A stretch of DNA of 64,000 nt. It comes from Paenibacillus ihbetae. Its GTDB lineage: Bacteria; Bacillota; Bacilli; Paenibacillales; Paenibacillaceae. Below are positions 1-7,707 of the stretch, piece after piece. The notes below the pieces were generated by a model, which was not told the origin of the DNA, made no database searches, and saw only the letters and a list, made by a program, of their open reading frames with translations. Every line of letters begins with the position of its first letter. Positions within the stretch are counted from its first letter, which is position 1. The position numbers and the translations under genes are program-made. The stretch covers positions 6,426,501 to 6,490,500 of the forward strand of contig NZ_CP016809.1 in the NCBI RefSeq assembly GCF_002741055.1. Direction: 5' to 3'.

Positions 1-107
1 TGGCAAGAAGAGTTCAATGTATAGGTTCGAACGAGCATGTTCTATCCTCCATTGCAACTAATGCGGTTACAATGAACAATCGATTCCTTAATAAGGAGAG
101 GGATATC

Positions 108-1328
108 ATGGACAAACGAATTTTTTGGTTAGCACTCGGATCGTTCGCCATCGGCACGGAGGGGTTTATGATCGGTGGTCTGCTGCCGACACTGGCGGAG
201 GCGCTGCACGTCTCAACGGCGCTTGCCGGACAGCTGGTGTTTGCGTTCTCAGTCGTTTATGCCGTTTCGTCGCCGCTGCTGACGACACTGACCGGGCGAA
301 TGGAGCGCAGGAAGCTGTTATTCGGGTCGCTGCTACTGCTCGCCGTCGGAAACGTCGTGTGTGGGGTCGCTTCCTCGTACGGCTTGATGCTGACCGGGCG
401 GATCGTCGCTGCACTGGGAGCAGGCCTGTTCTCACCTGGTGCCGTAGCTGTTGCCTCCACGCTGGCCGCGCCCGAGAAGCGAGGGCGTGCCGTATCGATC
501 GTCATTGCTGGGCAGACCGTCTCCCTGATCTTGGGAGTCCCATTTGGCACTTGGGTCGCCCTGACGTTCGACTGGCGCACAACGTTCTGGATCGTGGGCG
601 TGGTTGCACTGCTCGCTGCGCTAGCCATCCAGCTGCAGTTCCCGCGGGTGGCGCCGTCCGGGGCGGTCGGCATGCGCGAGCGCCTGTCATATCTGAAGCA
701 GCCGGAGCTGCTGTTCGCCTTGATGACAACATTGGCTTGGGCGACCGGAATTTTTTCGCTCTTTACATACGTGTCCGAGCTTTTCTCCGGCTACGGGGGC
801 GGCGGCCGGATGATCAGCGTCGTGCTGTGCCTCTCCGGTATTGCCAGCTTCATCGGGGTGCGGACGGGTGGTATAGCCGCGGACAGGATTGGCCCCAACC
901 GTGCGATCCCGCTGGCGTTGACCCTTCTTACAGTCTCGTTATTCCTTCTGTCGGCGTTATACGGCTTTGCCGGACGTCCTGGCATTCTCGCCCTGGCGGT
1001 AGGTGCCATGGCACTGTACGGCTTCAGCGGTTACATGTTCAATCCTGCGCAGCAGCATCGGCTGATTGGACTGTCGGGGCCCTCATCAGGCATTGTCTTG
1101 TCGTTACAGTCTTCCGTCATTTACGTGGGGAGCGCTTTAGGTGCGTCGGCTGGAGGAGCAGTCGTGCGCTTCGCCACCGTCGGGCAAATTGGCTATTTCT
1201 CAGGTGCTATGACGGCGCTGTCACTCCTCGTGTTTGCGGTAAGCATGGGCCTGGAACGGCGCATAAAGCGGCAGGCGGCAGTTTCGAATCATTCGCCTGG
1301 CGCAGACGGGTCGGGCACCGCCGGCTGA
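108..1328 (+). CDS. MFS transporter, DHA1-type efflux permease
   Basis: A 406-residue integral membrane protein with about twelve hydrophobic segments. The N-terminus (GTEGFMIGGLLPTLAEAL) and the following TGR-MERRK loop are typical of the DHA1 branch of the major facilitator superfamily (AraJ/PbuE/Bcr-like proton-coupled exporters). The start is ATG 108, preceded by AAGGAG at 93-98; an in-frame ATG at 72 lacks a ribosome binding site. The substrate cannot be read from sequence; drug, sugar or purine efflux are all possible. The C-terminal tail after the last membrane segment is short and basic. No regulator is adjacent, and about 170 bp without another gene separate it from the next ORF. Confidence 0.85.
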   Translation: MDKRIFWLALGSFAIGTEGFMIGGLLPTLAEALHVSTALAGQLVFAFSVVYAVSSPLLTTLTGRMERRKLLFGSLLLLAVGNVVCGVASSYGLMLTGRIVAALGAGLFSPGAVAVASTLAAPEKRGRAVSIVIAGQTVSLILGVPFGTWVALTFDWRTTFWIVGVVALLAALAIQLQFPRVAPSGAVGMRERLSYLKQPELLFALMTTLAWATGIFSLFTYVSELFSGYGGGGRMISVVLCLSGIASFIGVRTGGIAADRIGPNRAIPLALTLLTVSLFLLSALYGFAGRPGILALAVGAMALYGFSGYMFNPAQQHRLIGLSGPSSGIVLSLQSSVIYVGSALGASAGGAVVRFATVGQIGYFSGAMTALSLLVFAVSMGLERRIKRQAAVSNHSPGADGSGTAG

Positions 1329-1500
1329 GTTCGCCTGGCATTCGGGATCGACTGAAGAATCTAATTGGAAGACAAACATTTCTTGTTTAAAATTAAGCAA
1401 CCCGTCCGCCAAATAAATTTTTTTTCTGAAATTTTGCGTCCATTTGCTATTTCAAGCCGTCTTCCAAGCGTAACATTAAATTTGTGGAGGAGTGGTTGAA

Positions 1501-2151
1501 ATGGATAGAAAGAAAATTATGCTGATCGGCGATGATCATGTAGGTGCCTGGCATCCTCTCGGCCCTGTAGCCAAAGAACTAGAAAAGATACTAGATGGAG
1601 AATTTCGGTTAACCGTATCTACCAATTATGAGGATTTATCGAGTCTCGATACGCATCAATTTGATGCGTGCATTTCCTATGCAGATAGTTGGAATCGACC
1701 GCTTACATCCGAGCAAATTGCCGGTTTATTGAAATACGTGGCAGGTGGAGGAGGTTTGCTAGCGATTCATAATGGCATTTCATTGGCGGGCAGATATGAA
1801 TTGCTGCAGGTCATCGGTGCCAAGTTTGTAACTCATCCCCCATATCAACCACTTCACTTTCACAGGACAACACTTGAGCATCCTCTGTTACAAGGAGTAG
1901 AGAATTTTACGCTTGAGGAGGAGCCTTATAGGTTCGAATTTGATTCGTACACACCTCGTAACGTATTTCTCGAATATGAGCACGAAGGAAAAAGATGGCC
2001 GTCTGCGTGGGAACAGAAATATGGGTTGGGGAAGGTCGTCTACTTACATCCAGGTCACAGGGAAAATGTGATTAAAGCCGATCCGATCAAACAGATCATT
2101 ATAAATAGTGTCCGTTGGATCACTGCTTCAGAGGAAAAATTAACGGATTGA
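1501..2151 (+). CDS. ThuA-like domain protein
   Basis: A 216-residue soluble protein. It starts with a beta strand (KKIMLIGDD) and contains the ThuA pattern of a class I glutamine-amidotransferase-like fold: a central YVAGGGGLLAIHNG turn, then HPPYQPLHFHRT and a late GKVVYLHPGHR segment. ThuA proteins lie in sugar-utilisation loci and some act on keto-sugars; the reaction here is unknown. ATG 1501 is preferred because TGGAGG at 1485-1490 sits ten bases upstream, whereas a GTG at 1492 is too close. It appears monocistronic. Confidence 0.75.
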   Translation: MDRKKIMLIGDDHVGAWHPLGPVAKELEKILDGEFRLTVSTNYEDLSSLDTHQFDACISYADSWNRPLTSEQIAGLLKYVAGGGGLLAIHNGISLAGRYELLQVIGAKFVTHPPYQPLHFHRTTLEHPLLQGVENFTLEEEPYRFEFDSYTPRNVFLEYEHEGKRWPSAWEQKYGLGKVVYLHPGHRENVIKADPIKQIIINSVRWITASEEKLTD

Positions 2152-2172
2152 GCTTAAAACGATTCAAGGGAC

Positions 2173-2227
2173 TTGATTTTCTATAAACAAAGATGTATGA
2201 TTGACCCATCAATTATTGATGAGTCAA
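2173..2227 (+). promoter_or_regulatory. Promoter and palindromic operator of the MarR operon
   Basis: A -35 TTGATT (2173-2178) and -10 TATGAT (2196-2201) are separated by 17 bp. Directly downstream is a 13-1-13 palindrome: TTGACCCATCAAT (2201-2213) and ATTGATGAGTCAA (2215-2227), with one internal mismatch. The position over the transcription start fits autorepression by the MarR protein encoded next. A related half-site (GACCCATTCATTAT, 2682-2695) lies before the nitroreductase gene. Confidence 0.65.
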
Positions 2228-2249
2228 TGAATTGGAGGAGGTGTAGGCC

Positions 2250-2681
2250 ATCTCTACATGTCATACAGAAGACCTGCTGTACTTGCTAATGCATCTAAAC
2301 AAGCATATTGCGACCCGATTTGAACGGTGTGCCGGGGTTAGTCCCAATCGGCTCGAACTCCTATGCAAACTGACGGGCGGCCAGATTAGCCAATCGGATC
2401 TGCAGAAGGCAGTGTCTATTGATCCGGCTGCGGTGACCCGTCATGTTCAGCAGCTGGAAGCGGAAGGAATACTTCTGCGAACAAGATGTGAGAGCGATAA
2501 TCGGATTACGTTAGTTCAGCTAACCGATGAAGGCAAGAGAAAGGTAGCGATGTTTAAAGCGGAGAAAGATCGATTTATGGAGGAACTGCAGGCAGACCTC
2601 ACGCAATCGGAACGACTTGGCTTTATTCAAGCTCTACAGAAGCTGAACAGCAAGATTCAACAAATGAAAGAAAATAAGTAA
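2250..2681 (+). CDS. MarR family transcriptional regulator, possible ATC start
   Basis: A winged-helix regulator with MarR features: a recognition region (QSDLQKAVSIDPAAVTRHVQ), a wing with the family's D-N/R pattern (CESDNRITLVQLT) and a C-terminal dimerisation helix. The reading frame is open from 2247, and the residues before the first TTG (2283) look genuine. The only good ribosome binding site, GGAGGAGG at 2234-2241, sits eight bases before an ATC at 2250, so an unusual ATC start (143 aa) is proposed. TTG 2283 (132 aa) is the conservative alternative. It is the first gene of an operon with a nitroreductase and a monooxygenase, like the redox- or quinone-sensing MarR units of Bacillus. 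Confidence 0.75.
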   Translation: MSTCHTEDLLYLLMHLNKHIATRFERCAGVSPNRLELLCKLTGGQISQSDLQKAVSIDPAAVTRHVQQLEAEGILLRTRCESDNRITLVQLTDEGKRKVAMFKAEKDRFMEELQADLTQSERLGFIQALQKLNSKIQQMKENK

Positions 2682-2717
2682 GACCCATTCATTATAGAGA
2701 TAAAAGGAGAGAATATC

Positions 2718-3356
2718 ATGACTGTAACTTCACTGAACAATGACTATAAAGAAATTATTACTTCGCGTCGCTCTGTGCGCGTATACGATCCAGCGGTCAA
2801 AATCAGCCGTGAAGAAATGACTGAAATTCTGGAGGAAGCAACTTTGGCACCGTCATCCGTAAACCTTCAGCCTTGGAGATTTCTGGTTGTAGACAGTCCA
2901 GAAGGTAAAGCTACGCTTGAAGAGCTTGCACCAGGCAACAAAACGCAAGTTACAACTTCCTCTGCCGTCATTGCCGTCTTCGGAGATATGAACGCATTTG
3001 ACAATGCCGACGAAATTATGGGGACCGCTGTGGAAAAAGGATATATGCCGCAAGAGATTAAAGATCAAATGATGGCAAACTATACGGATCTTTTTGCACG
3101 TATACCGGCACAAGCTTTCCGCGAAATGATTCTTATTGATTGCGGCTTGGTATCCATGCAGCTTATGCTTTCTGCTCGTGCCCGTGGCTATGATACGAAC
3201 CCGATCGGCGGATACGACAAATCCAGAATTGCGGAAGCATTTGGAATGGATAAGGAACGTTATGTTCCGGTTATGCTTATTTCTGTAGGTAAAGCCGCGA
3301 AAGAGGCGCGTCGAACGACTCGTCTCTCGGTTGACCGCGTTGCAGAGTGGAAGTGA
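2718..3356 (+). CDS. Nitroreductase family protein, YdgI/MhqN-like
   Basis: A 212-residue FMN-dependent NAD(P)H oxidoreductase. The N-terminal SRRSVRVYD motif binds the FMN phosphate, followed by LAPSSVNLQPWRF, typical of the nitroreductase fold. Such enzymes reduce nitroaromatics or quinones. ATG 2718 follows AAAAGGAGAG. It lies 36 bp after the MarR gene and overlaps the translation-signal region of the next gene, so the three form one operon. By analogy with Bacillus mhqR or ydgJ units, induction by electrophiles or quinones is inferred. Confidence 0.85.
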   Translation: MTVTSLNNDYKEIITSRRSVRVYDPAVKISREEMTEILEEATLAPSSVNLQPWRFLVVDSPEGKATLEELAPGNKTQVTTSSAVIAVFGDMNAFDNADEIMGTAVEKGYMPQEIKDQMMANYTDLFARIPAQAFREMILIDCGLVSMQLMLSARARGYDTNPIGGYDKSRIAEAFGMDKERYVPVMLISVGKAAKEARRTTRLSVDRVAEWK

Positions 3357-3364
3357 GTGAGGTT

Positions 3365-3667
3365 ATGTCCATGATTATTATTCATGCAAACATGAAGGTT
3401 AACCGCGAACTGGAATCAGAATTTCTGGAGACCGTTCAAGATCTTATTGCATCATCCCGCGCGGAAGCGGGGAATGTGTCGTATAAGCTCTTGAAGGATA
3501 CGGAAGAGAATGACACCTATGTGATGGTTGAACAGTGGAAAGATCAAGATGCAGTAGGGGCTCACAATGCAAGCAGCCATTTTCAGGCGTTCGTAGCCCA
3601 AGCACCAAAATACTTGACAGCTCCGCTAGATGTTCAAGCTTTTGCGGGACAGCCCATCAGTAAATAA
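3365..3667 (+). CDS. Antibiotic biosynthesis monooxygenase (ABM/YgiN-like) domain protein
   Basis: A small protein of about 100 residues with a ferredoxin-like ABM fold: IIIHANMKVNRELESEF, then GNVSYKLLKD, YVMVEQWKDQDAV and HNASSHFQAF. YgiN-like members oxidise quinols. The ORF opens with a GTG at 3347 inside the nitroreductase end. ATG 3365 (or 3371) is preferred because GTGAGTGAGG lies just upstream. Placement right after a nitroreductase suggests the two act in sequence on quinone-like compounds. A rho-independent terminator follows. Confidence 0.8.
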   Translation: MSMIIIHANMKVNRELESEFLETVQDLIASSRAEAGNVSYKLLKDTEENDTYVMVEQWKDQDAVGAHNASSHFQAFVAQAPKYLTAPLDVQAFAGQPISK

Positions 3668-3684
3668 ATATCTATAGTCAAGAA

Positions 3685-3714
3685 AAGGTCAATCCGCAAG
3701 GGTTGACCTTTTTT
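3685..3714 (+). terminator. Rho-independent terminator of the MarR operon
   Basis: Arms AAGGTCAA (3685-3692) and TTGACCTT (3703-3710) form a perfect 8-bp stem with a 10-nt loop, and the T-run extends to 3714. Confidence 0.85.
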
Positions 3715-4152
3715 GCGCTCATTATGCTCGAACGGATCAGCAAGGGTAACACGGGAAATAAAATGGGATTCGTTTTGAAATGATCGCGTAATGATGTTCG
3801 TCTGCCCTTTCACAACGCCATTCCAGAGATATTCGAAGCTGAAATGACCCTTGAAGGAATTGATAATTCACCGGACATCACCATTCGCAGAACATTGTCG
3901 AATCCTTCCGGACGACCAGTCAGTTTCATGGCCTCTGATAAAACCATGGAGCCGGTTAAGAACAGCTATTGGTTGTGTAACCCGACGTATGAAACACTGA
4001 CATTATGCTGTCAGTGTTTCAACCCTATAGTTGAGATGTAAGTTCCTAGAGCGTGGATGCATCTGAGCATATCTTCACAGACGGAGGATAATTGGATTAG
4101 ATCGCGAACTATGGTTAGTAGTAACAAAGTTCTTATAATAGGAGGCGGCGAC
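3715..4152. other. Gap of 438 bp with a hairpin and possible gene remnant
   Basis: No convincing intact gene. A 65-codon plus-strand frame (3844-4041) has no ribosome binding site and no recognisable motif. The minus strand at 3810-3953 reads like the decayed C-terminal end of a protein (LTGRPEGFDNVLRMVMSGE), vaguely reminiscent of aminoglycoside-nucleotidyltransferase C-termini; this is only a guess. A perfect inverted repeat at 3990-4021 is listed separately. Confidence 0.4.
3990..4021. promoter_or_regulatory. Perfect 13-bp inverted repeat upstream of DinB gene
   Basis: TGAAACACTGACA (3990-4002) and TGTCAGTGTTTCA (4009-4021) are exact reverse complements around TTATGC. There is no T-run on either side, and the repeat lies about 130 bp before the DinB start. 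An operator for an unlinked dimeric regulator is therefore more likely than a terminator. The regulator is not identifiable here. Confidence 0.5.
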
Positions 4153-4632
4153 ATGTTGAAGCTATTCGAATATAACTGGCAAGTTCGCAAAGATTGGTTT
4201 GACTGGTGCGACACGGTGAGCGAGGAAGAGCTACTGGCAAGACGCACCGGCGGGATAGGCAGCATTCTCTACACACTATATCACATCGTGACCGTAGAAT
4301 ATGCCTGGTTATACGGGGATTTGCAAGGGAAAGAGCTCGACATCCCTTCATTCGAGGATTGTGCCAGCGTGCAAGGTTTACGAGATTATTCGGCCCGGAC
4401 CCATCTGGCCATTGCACCTTTCATCTATGCATGGAATGATAGCCTGGAAGATCGTATTATGGTTGATACTAACCAGGATGGGGAGCAGGAAAGATTTACA
4501 TTCGGTGAAGTGATGCGGCACGTGATCGCCCATGAGATTCACCATATCGGTCAATTGTCCATATGGGCACGAGAAATCGGAAAGAAGCCGGTTACCGCAA
4601 ATTTGATTCGCAGAGGACTATTCGATAAATGA
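4153..4632 (+). CDS. DinB family protein
   Basis: A 159-residue four-helix-bundle protein of the DinB/YfiT-like superfamily. Three histidines expected to bind a divalent metal are present: H44 (TLYHIV), H127 and H131 (AHEIHHIGQL). Members include thiol-dependent transferases and stress proteins; the substrate is unknown. ATG 4153 follows AGGAGGCGGCG; the open frame extends upstream to 4057, but those codons lack family character. Downstream, an imperfect GC-rich hairpin at about 4646-4675 has no U-tract. Confidence 0.85.
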   Translation: MLKLFEYNWQVRKDWFDWCDTVSEEELLARRTGGIGSILYTLYHIVTVEYAWLYGDLQGKELDIPSFEDCASVQGLRDYSARTHLAIAPFIYAWNDSLEDRIMVDTNQDGEQERFTFGEVMRHVIAHEIHHIGQLSIWAREIGKKPVTANLIRRGLFDK

Positions 4633-4731
4633 TAATCAGCGACACCACCCGCCGACCGTAAGGTCTGGCGGGTGAACAGGTCTGTGTTCAAGCCGGCTTT
4701 ACCCTGCTGGCTCACATGGTTAGGTTGTAGT

Positions 4732-4976
4732 TCAATATTTTTTTTCAAATACAACCATTTCACCAACCTCTATAAATCCAAAGCGTTTATACAGGTTTTT
4801 CCCGTCCTCTGATGCCTGCAGAACCACTGGTTTTTGTTTATCCATGGTTTGATTCAGAAGGAAATGAAACATTTCACTGCCATATCCGCTACCTCTAAAG
4901 GCTTCTTTGGTCATCACATCATAAATGCCGTAACTATTCTTACTCTCTATTAATAAACCAGCAGTAACAGCCACTT
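4732..4976 (-). pseudogene. GNAT acetyltransferase, 3' part, separated by IS
   Basis: This encodes the last ~81 residues of a GNAT N-acetyltransferase, including the acetyl-CoA binding motif (VMTKEAFRGSGYGSEMF) and the C-terminal YKRFGF strand. The 5' part is at 6455-6995, and the insertion sequence lies between. Removing the IS and one copy of the CTT duplication joins the halves in frame (IGEV-AVTAG), so the interruption is the only defect seen. This part lacks a start signal and is probably not expressed. Confidence 0.9.
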
Positions 4977-5024
4977 TGAACTGTGACCCGATTTGTGGAC
5001 AGTTTGAAATAAACCGCCTAGAGC

Positions 5025-5867
5025 TTAGCTAGCAAGCAGATGACCTCTGAATTCATCGGGGGTCATCTTTTTTAATGTCCACTGGTATCGTTCTGAGTTG
5101 TAGTAGCTTATGTACTCCTTCACTCGCACCCTCACTTCATCAATAGTTTGGCAATCGCTAAAATCAACGTCGTCTTTCAAGTGACCGAAGAATGATTCCA
5201 TCGGGGCGTTGTCCCAGCAATTGCCTTTGCGCGACATCGACTGCTTAAATCCTGCCTTAGCAATGAGAAGACGGGTTTTAGGATGCGTGTAGTGCATCCC
5301 TTGGTCGGAGTGCAGAATCGCTTCTGGATGAATGTTTCCATCTAATCGCTCTAAAAGACGCTGTAGCGTCCGCTCGACAATTGGAAGCTCGAGTGTTGCT
5401 GCCACGCTGTCGGCAAGGATCTGCCTGGTCGCCCCGTCCTTCACGCAGGAAAGGTATGCCCAGTGTCCGCTTCCATAGCGCAAATAAGTGATGTCAGTGA
5501 GAAACACTTTCTCAGGTTCGCCTTGGTTAAACTTTCGCTCCAGCAGGTTCGGACACGTCTTGTGCTCTTGAGTTGCCTTAGCCATCTTGCGGTAGGGGTT
5601 CGCCTGACGGATTACGGCCACCAAGCCTGCCTTTTTCATAAGCCGGCGAATCTTCTTGTGGTTCATGACAACGCCGCTTATCTGTTCCAGCCGCATCTTA
5701 ATCACAAGCGCACCTGCTTTGCCGCGGAGCGCGTCAAAGTGCTGCTTGATGAGAAGGATGTCCTGCTCGTCGGCGGCAGCACGAAGTTGACGATCTTCTT
5801 CCGTCCCCAGCCACCTGTAATAGCCGCTTGGACTTACTTCCACGAGCTCGCATAGATAGCGTGTCAT
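5025..5867 (-). CDS. IS3-family transposase OrfB, DDE integrase domain
   Basis: Catalytic half of the transposase, 280 residues from the first ATG. An N-terminal HTH_21-like region (VSPSGYYRWL) precedes the rve-type RNase H fold with D125 (FLTDITYL), D188 (LHSDQG) and E224 (NAPMESFFG), the expected DDE set. The frame is open upstream of the ATG into the end of orfA, at relative -1, so production as an OrfAB fusion by frameshifting in the A/G-rich region near 5927-5945 is inferred from the family mechanism. Confidence 0.93.
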   Translation of the reverse strand: MTRYLCELVEVSPSGYYRWLGTEEDRQLRAAADEQDILLIKQHFDALRGKAGALVIKMRLEQISGVVMNHKKIRRLMKKAGLVAVIRQANPYRKMAKATQEHKTCPNLLERKFNQGEPEKVFLTDITYLRYGSGHWAYLSCVKDGATRQILADSVAATLELPIVERTLQRLLERLDGNIHPEAILHSDQGMHYTHPKTRLLIAKAGFKQSMSRKGNCWDNAPMESFFGHLKDDVDFSDCQTIDEVRVRVKEYISYYNSERYQWTLKKMTPDEFRGHLLAS

Positions 5868-5926
5868 TCGTTTCAGGCCATATGCCCGAATGGTGCGATT
5901 TATGATCTCATAGCGCTCGGAGGGCG

Positions 5927-6358
5927 TCAGCGTTTCTTCTTCTGCCGATCGAGCGCTTCGAGCTTTTTTAGCATGTCCACTTGAGCTTCAAGCAGTTTGA
6001 TCTGGGCCTTAGCCCGTTTCAATTCTTCTTCGGCTGACAACTGACCAGCTGGCTTGCGCCCTGTACTGCCCTTACCGCGCCGCTCTGTAGCCAAACCTTC
6101 CTCACCGTACAGTTCGAAGGTTTCACGCCACCGTTTTAAGCTGTCCTTGGGCTTCTTATGACCAATAACGTCCAGGTCGAAGCCGGCACGAATAAAGATT
6201 TCTGAAGGTGTCTGCCCCTGCTTGTAGGCTTTCAGCGCCTCCAGCTTGAATGCAGGTGTGTATGTAATGGCCGCCTCGGTCACATGGTGTACGTTTGGAT
6301 TCTCCTCCAGCTTCCTCATTTGCTCCTCGGTAAAGAGCACCCGTTTCAACTTCCCCAT
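5927..6358 (-). CDS. IS3-family transposase OrfA, helix-turn-helix protein
   Basis: About 143 residues: an HTH region that recognises the IS ends (AFKLEALKAYKQGQTPSEIF and following) and a C-terminal leucine-zipper-like coiled coil (EEELKRAKAQIKLLEAQVD), ending QKKKR. ATG 6358 is chosen because GAGGAG lies about nine bases before it; a GTG at 6379 is in frame further upstream. The lysine-rich end lies where the -1 shift into orfB would occur. Confidence 0.9.
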   Translation of the reverse strand: MGKLKRVLFTEEQMRKLEENPNVHHVTEAAITYTPAFKLEALKAYKQGQTPSEIFIRAGFDLDVIGHKKPKDSLKRWRETFELYGEEGLATERRGKGSTGRKPAGQLSAEEELKRAKAQIKLLEAQVDMLKKLEALDRQKKKR

Positions 6359-6454
6359 TCTCGTATCACTCCTCGTCACATACCTTGATTAAAACACAAA
6401 TGACCCACAAGAAGTCACTTTTTTCAAAGTGTCCATCTTATGGGTCACAGTTCA

Positions 6455-6995
6455 CTTCACCTATGCATCCAATAAACATTCGAACAGATGACCCTAAATC
6501 AGCCGGCGAAAAAAATGCATTAAAGTAGCTTTGCAACGCCTCTTTCTCCGGTGTACCTTGGAATAGACTCATAAAGACCTCTTCATACTTCACCAGTTCT
6601 TCTTGCGCCTCTACATGGGAAATCTTAAGGCCATAAGAACTTCTTGGTTCAACATGAAGCGTATGATCCAGTTTCATCATGACATTACGTTCCGCTTCTT
6701 TCAGGCCATATTCTTGCATGAGCTTCTTCCAGTCATCGTTTAAATACCGAGCATCAATCCATGTACTGAATGGAAATTTGTTTTTAATGAAGAAGTGGCT
6801 AATTCCATGTCTTAACTCGAAGGAATTTTGAATCGTCGGGGATTTAGGTAATAGAACATTGAAGGTATCCGTAGGAAAATTTGTATTGGCTATGACAAAG
6901 TCATCTTCCACTGTAAAGTCCCCATGAACTGCACGAGTGAATTTTTTCAATTTATCTTCAAAATTGGCTATAACTAATTGTTGATTTGAAAGCAA
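6455..6995 (-). pseudogene. GNAT acetyltransferase, 5' part, truncated by IS
   Basis: About 181 N-terminal residues of a roughly 260-residue protein whose GNAT core is at its C-terminus. The likely start is TTG 6995, with AAGGAG seven bases upstream. The sequence ends ...FIGCIGEV and then runs into the IS end (NCDP, stop). It contains the less conserved N-terminal domain, so any product lacks the acetyl-CoA site. The substrate of the original enzyme is unknown. Confidence 0.88.
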
Positions 6996-7076
6996 TTGGT
7001 TTACTCCTTCCCATACACTAAGCGTGCTTTTTTATCAATCCAACATGAGCCTTGTCTACTAAAATGATCTTAGCGT

Positions 7077-7535
7077 TCAGAAAAGCGGCCCGTCGAACCC
7101 GTTCAAACGTGCGATGACGCCGATTTGACCGATGTGGTATGCCTCATGGTCGAAAACATGATGGAAAACCCATCGTAGCGTCGGGAGCGAAGGCGGTTCC
7201 CAGCCGTCTGAATATGAAGGGAGCTGTAAGGCTGGCTCATGTTCATCGTATTCCATGCTGCTGAGTTTAAGGTCCGTATGATCCCGTATGTCGATATATG
7301 CTTGGAGAATCTGCTGGGGCTGATCCAGAACGCATTGGAGCCGACACTCTTCCTTAAGAGCAATCACGTTAATCCATTCGTCTTCGCTGCGCGCGATGTG
7401 CTCCATGATCCAAGCGATGGAATTCGGGTGATCCGGATGCCTTGCATACCACTGTTCTTCAGTTAAATGATTTAAATAAGGGATCAATATCTTTCTTGCG
7501 TCGTTTCGATAAGGGAAAAAGGTAGCGAGCTTCAT
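7077..7535 (-). CDS. DinB family protein
   Basis: A 152-residue DinB-superfamily protein with histidines in IMEHIARSEDEW and HHVFDHEAYHIGQIG, matching the three-His metal site. It differs clearly from the DinB protein at 4153. ATG 7535 follows TTGGAGGATTTC; the four codons upstream are not needed. Function is unknown beyond the family link to metal-dependent thiol chemistry or stress. Confidence 0.85.
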   Translation of the reverse strand: MKLATFFPYRNDARKILIPYLNHLTEEQWYARHPDHPNSIAWIMEHIARSEDEWINVIALKEECRLQCVLDQPQQILQAYIDIRDHTDLKLSSMEYDEHEPALQLPSYSDGWEPPSLPTLRWVFHHVFDHEAYHIGQIGVIARLNGFDGPLF

Positions 7536-7635
7536 GAAATCCTCCAATAAAATAGAGTAGGTAAAGGTTGGAAAAGGGTGATCATGTGTCAGTGTAACTT
7601 ATTTATGCAGAAGAGAGCAACGAATGATGAGGCAC

Positions 7636-7664
7636 TTGAACTATATTTCCACATGATGTATATT
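7636..7664 (+). promoter_or_regulatory. Promoter of the TetR-map operon
   Basis: TTGAAC (7636-7641) and TATATT (7659-7664) with a 17-bp spacer, about 45 bp before the TetR start. Confidence 0.55.
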
Positions 7665-7707
7665 GATTTTGCATTGACATTACAGCAGGTCAAAAAAAGG
7701 AGGAGCC

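Larger units (their letters stand above)
4977..6454 (-). mobile_element. IS3-family insertion sequence (IS150-like), 1478 bp
   Basis: Imperfect terminal inverted repeats start TGAACTGTGACCC at 4977 and end GGGTCACAGTTCA at 6454, with further similarity inward (TGGACA and TTTGAAA blocks). The TG...CA ends and a 3-bp direct repeat CTT (4974-4976 and 6455-6457) are as expected for this family. The element carries orfA and orfB on the minus strand and interrupts a GNAT gene. Both transposase frames look intact, so it may be functional or recent. Confidence 0.95.

Noticed and set aside
125..1390. 421-codon open frame overlapping the first MFS gene
   Set aside because: It is the +1 shadow of the transporter gene: rich in Arg and Cys, no ribosome binding site, no family motif.
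3844..4041. 65-codon plus frame
   Set aside because: No translation signal, ends inside the 3990-4021 palindrome, and no similarity recognised.
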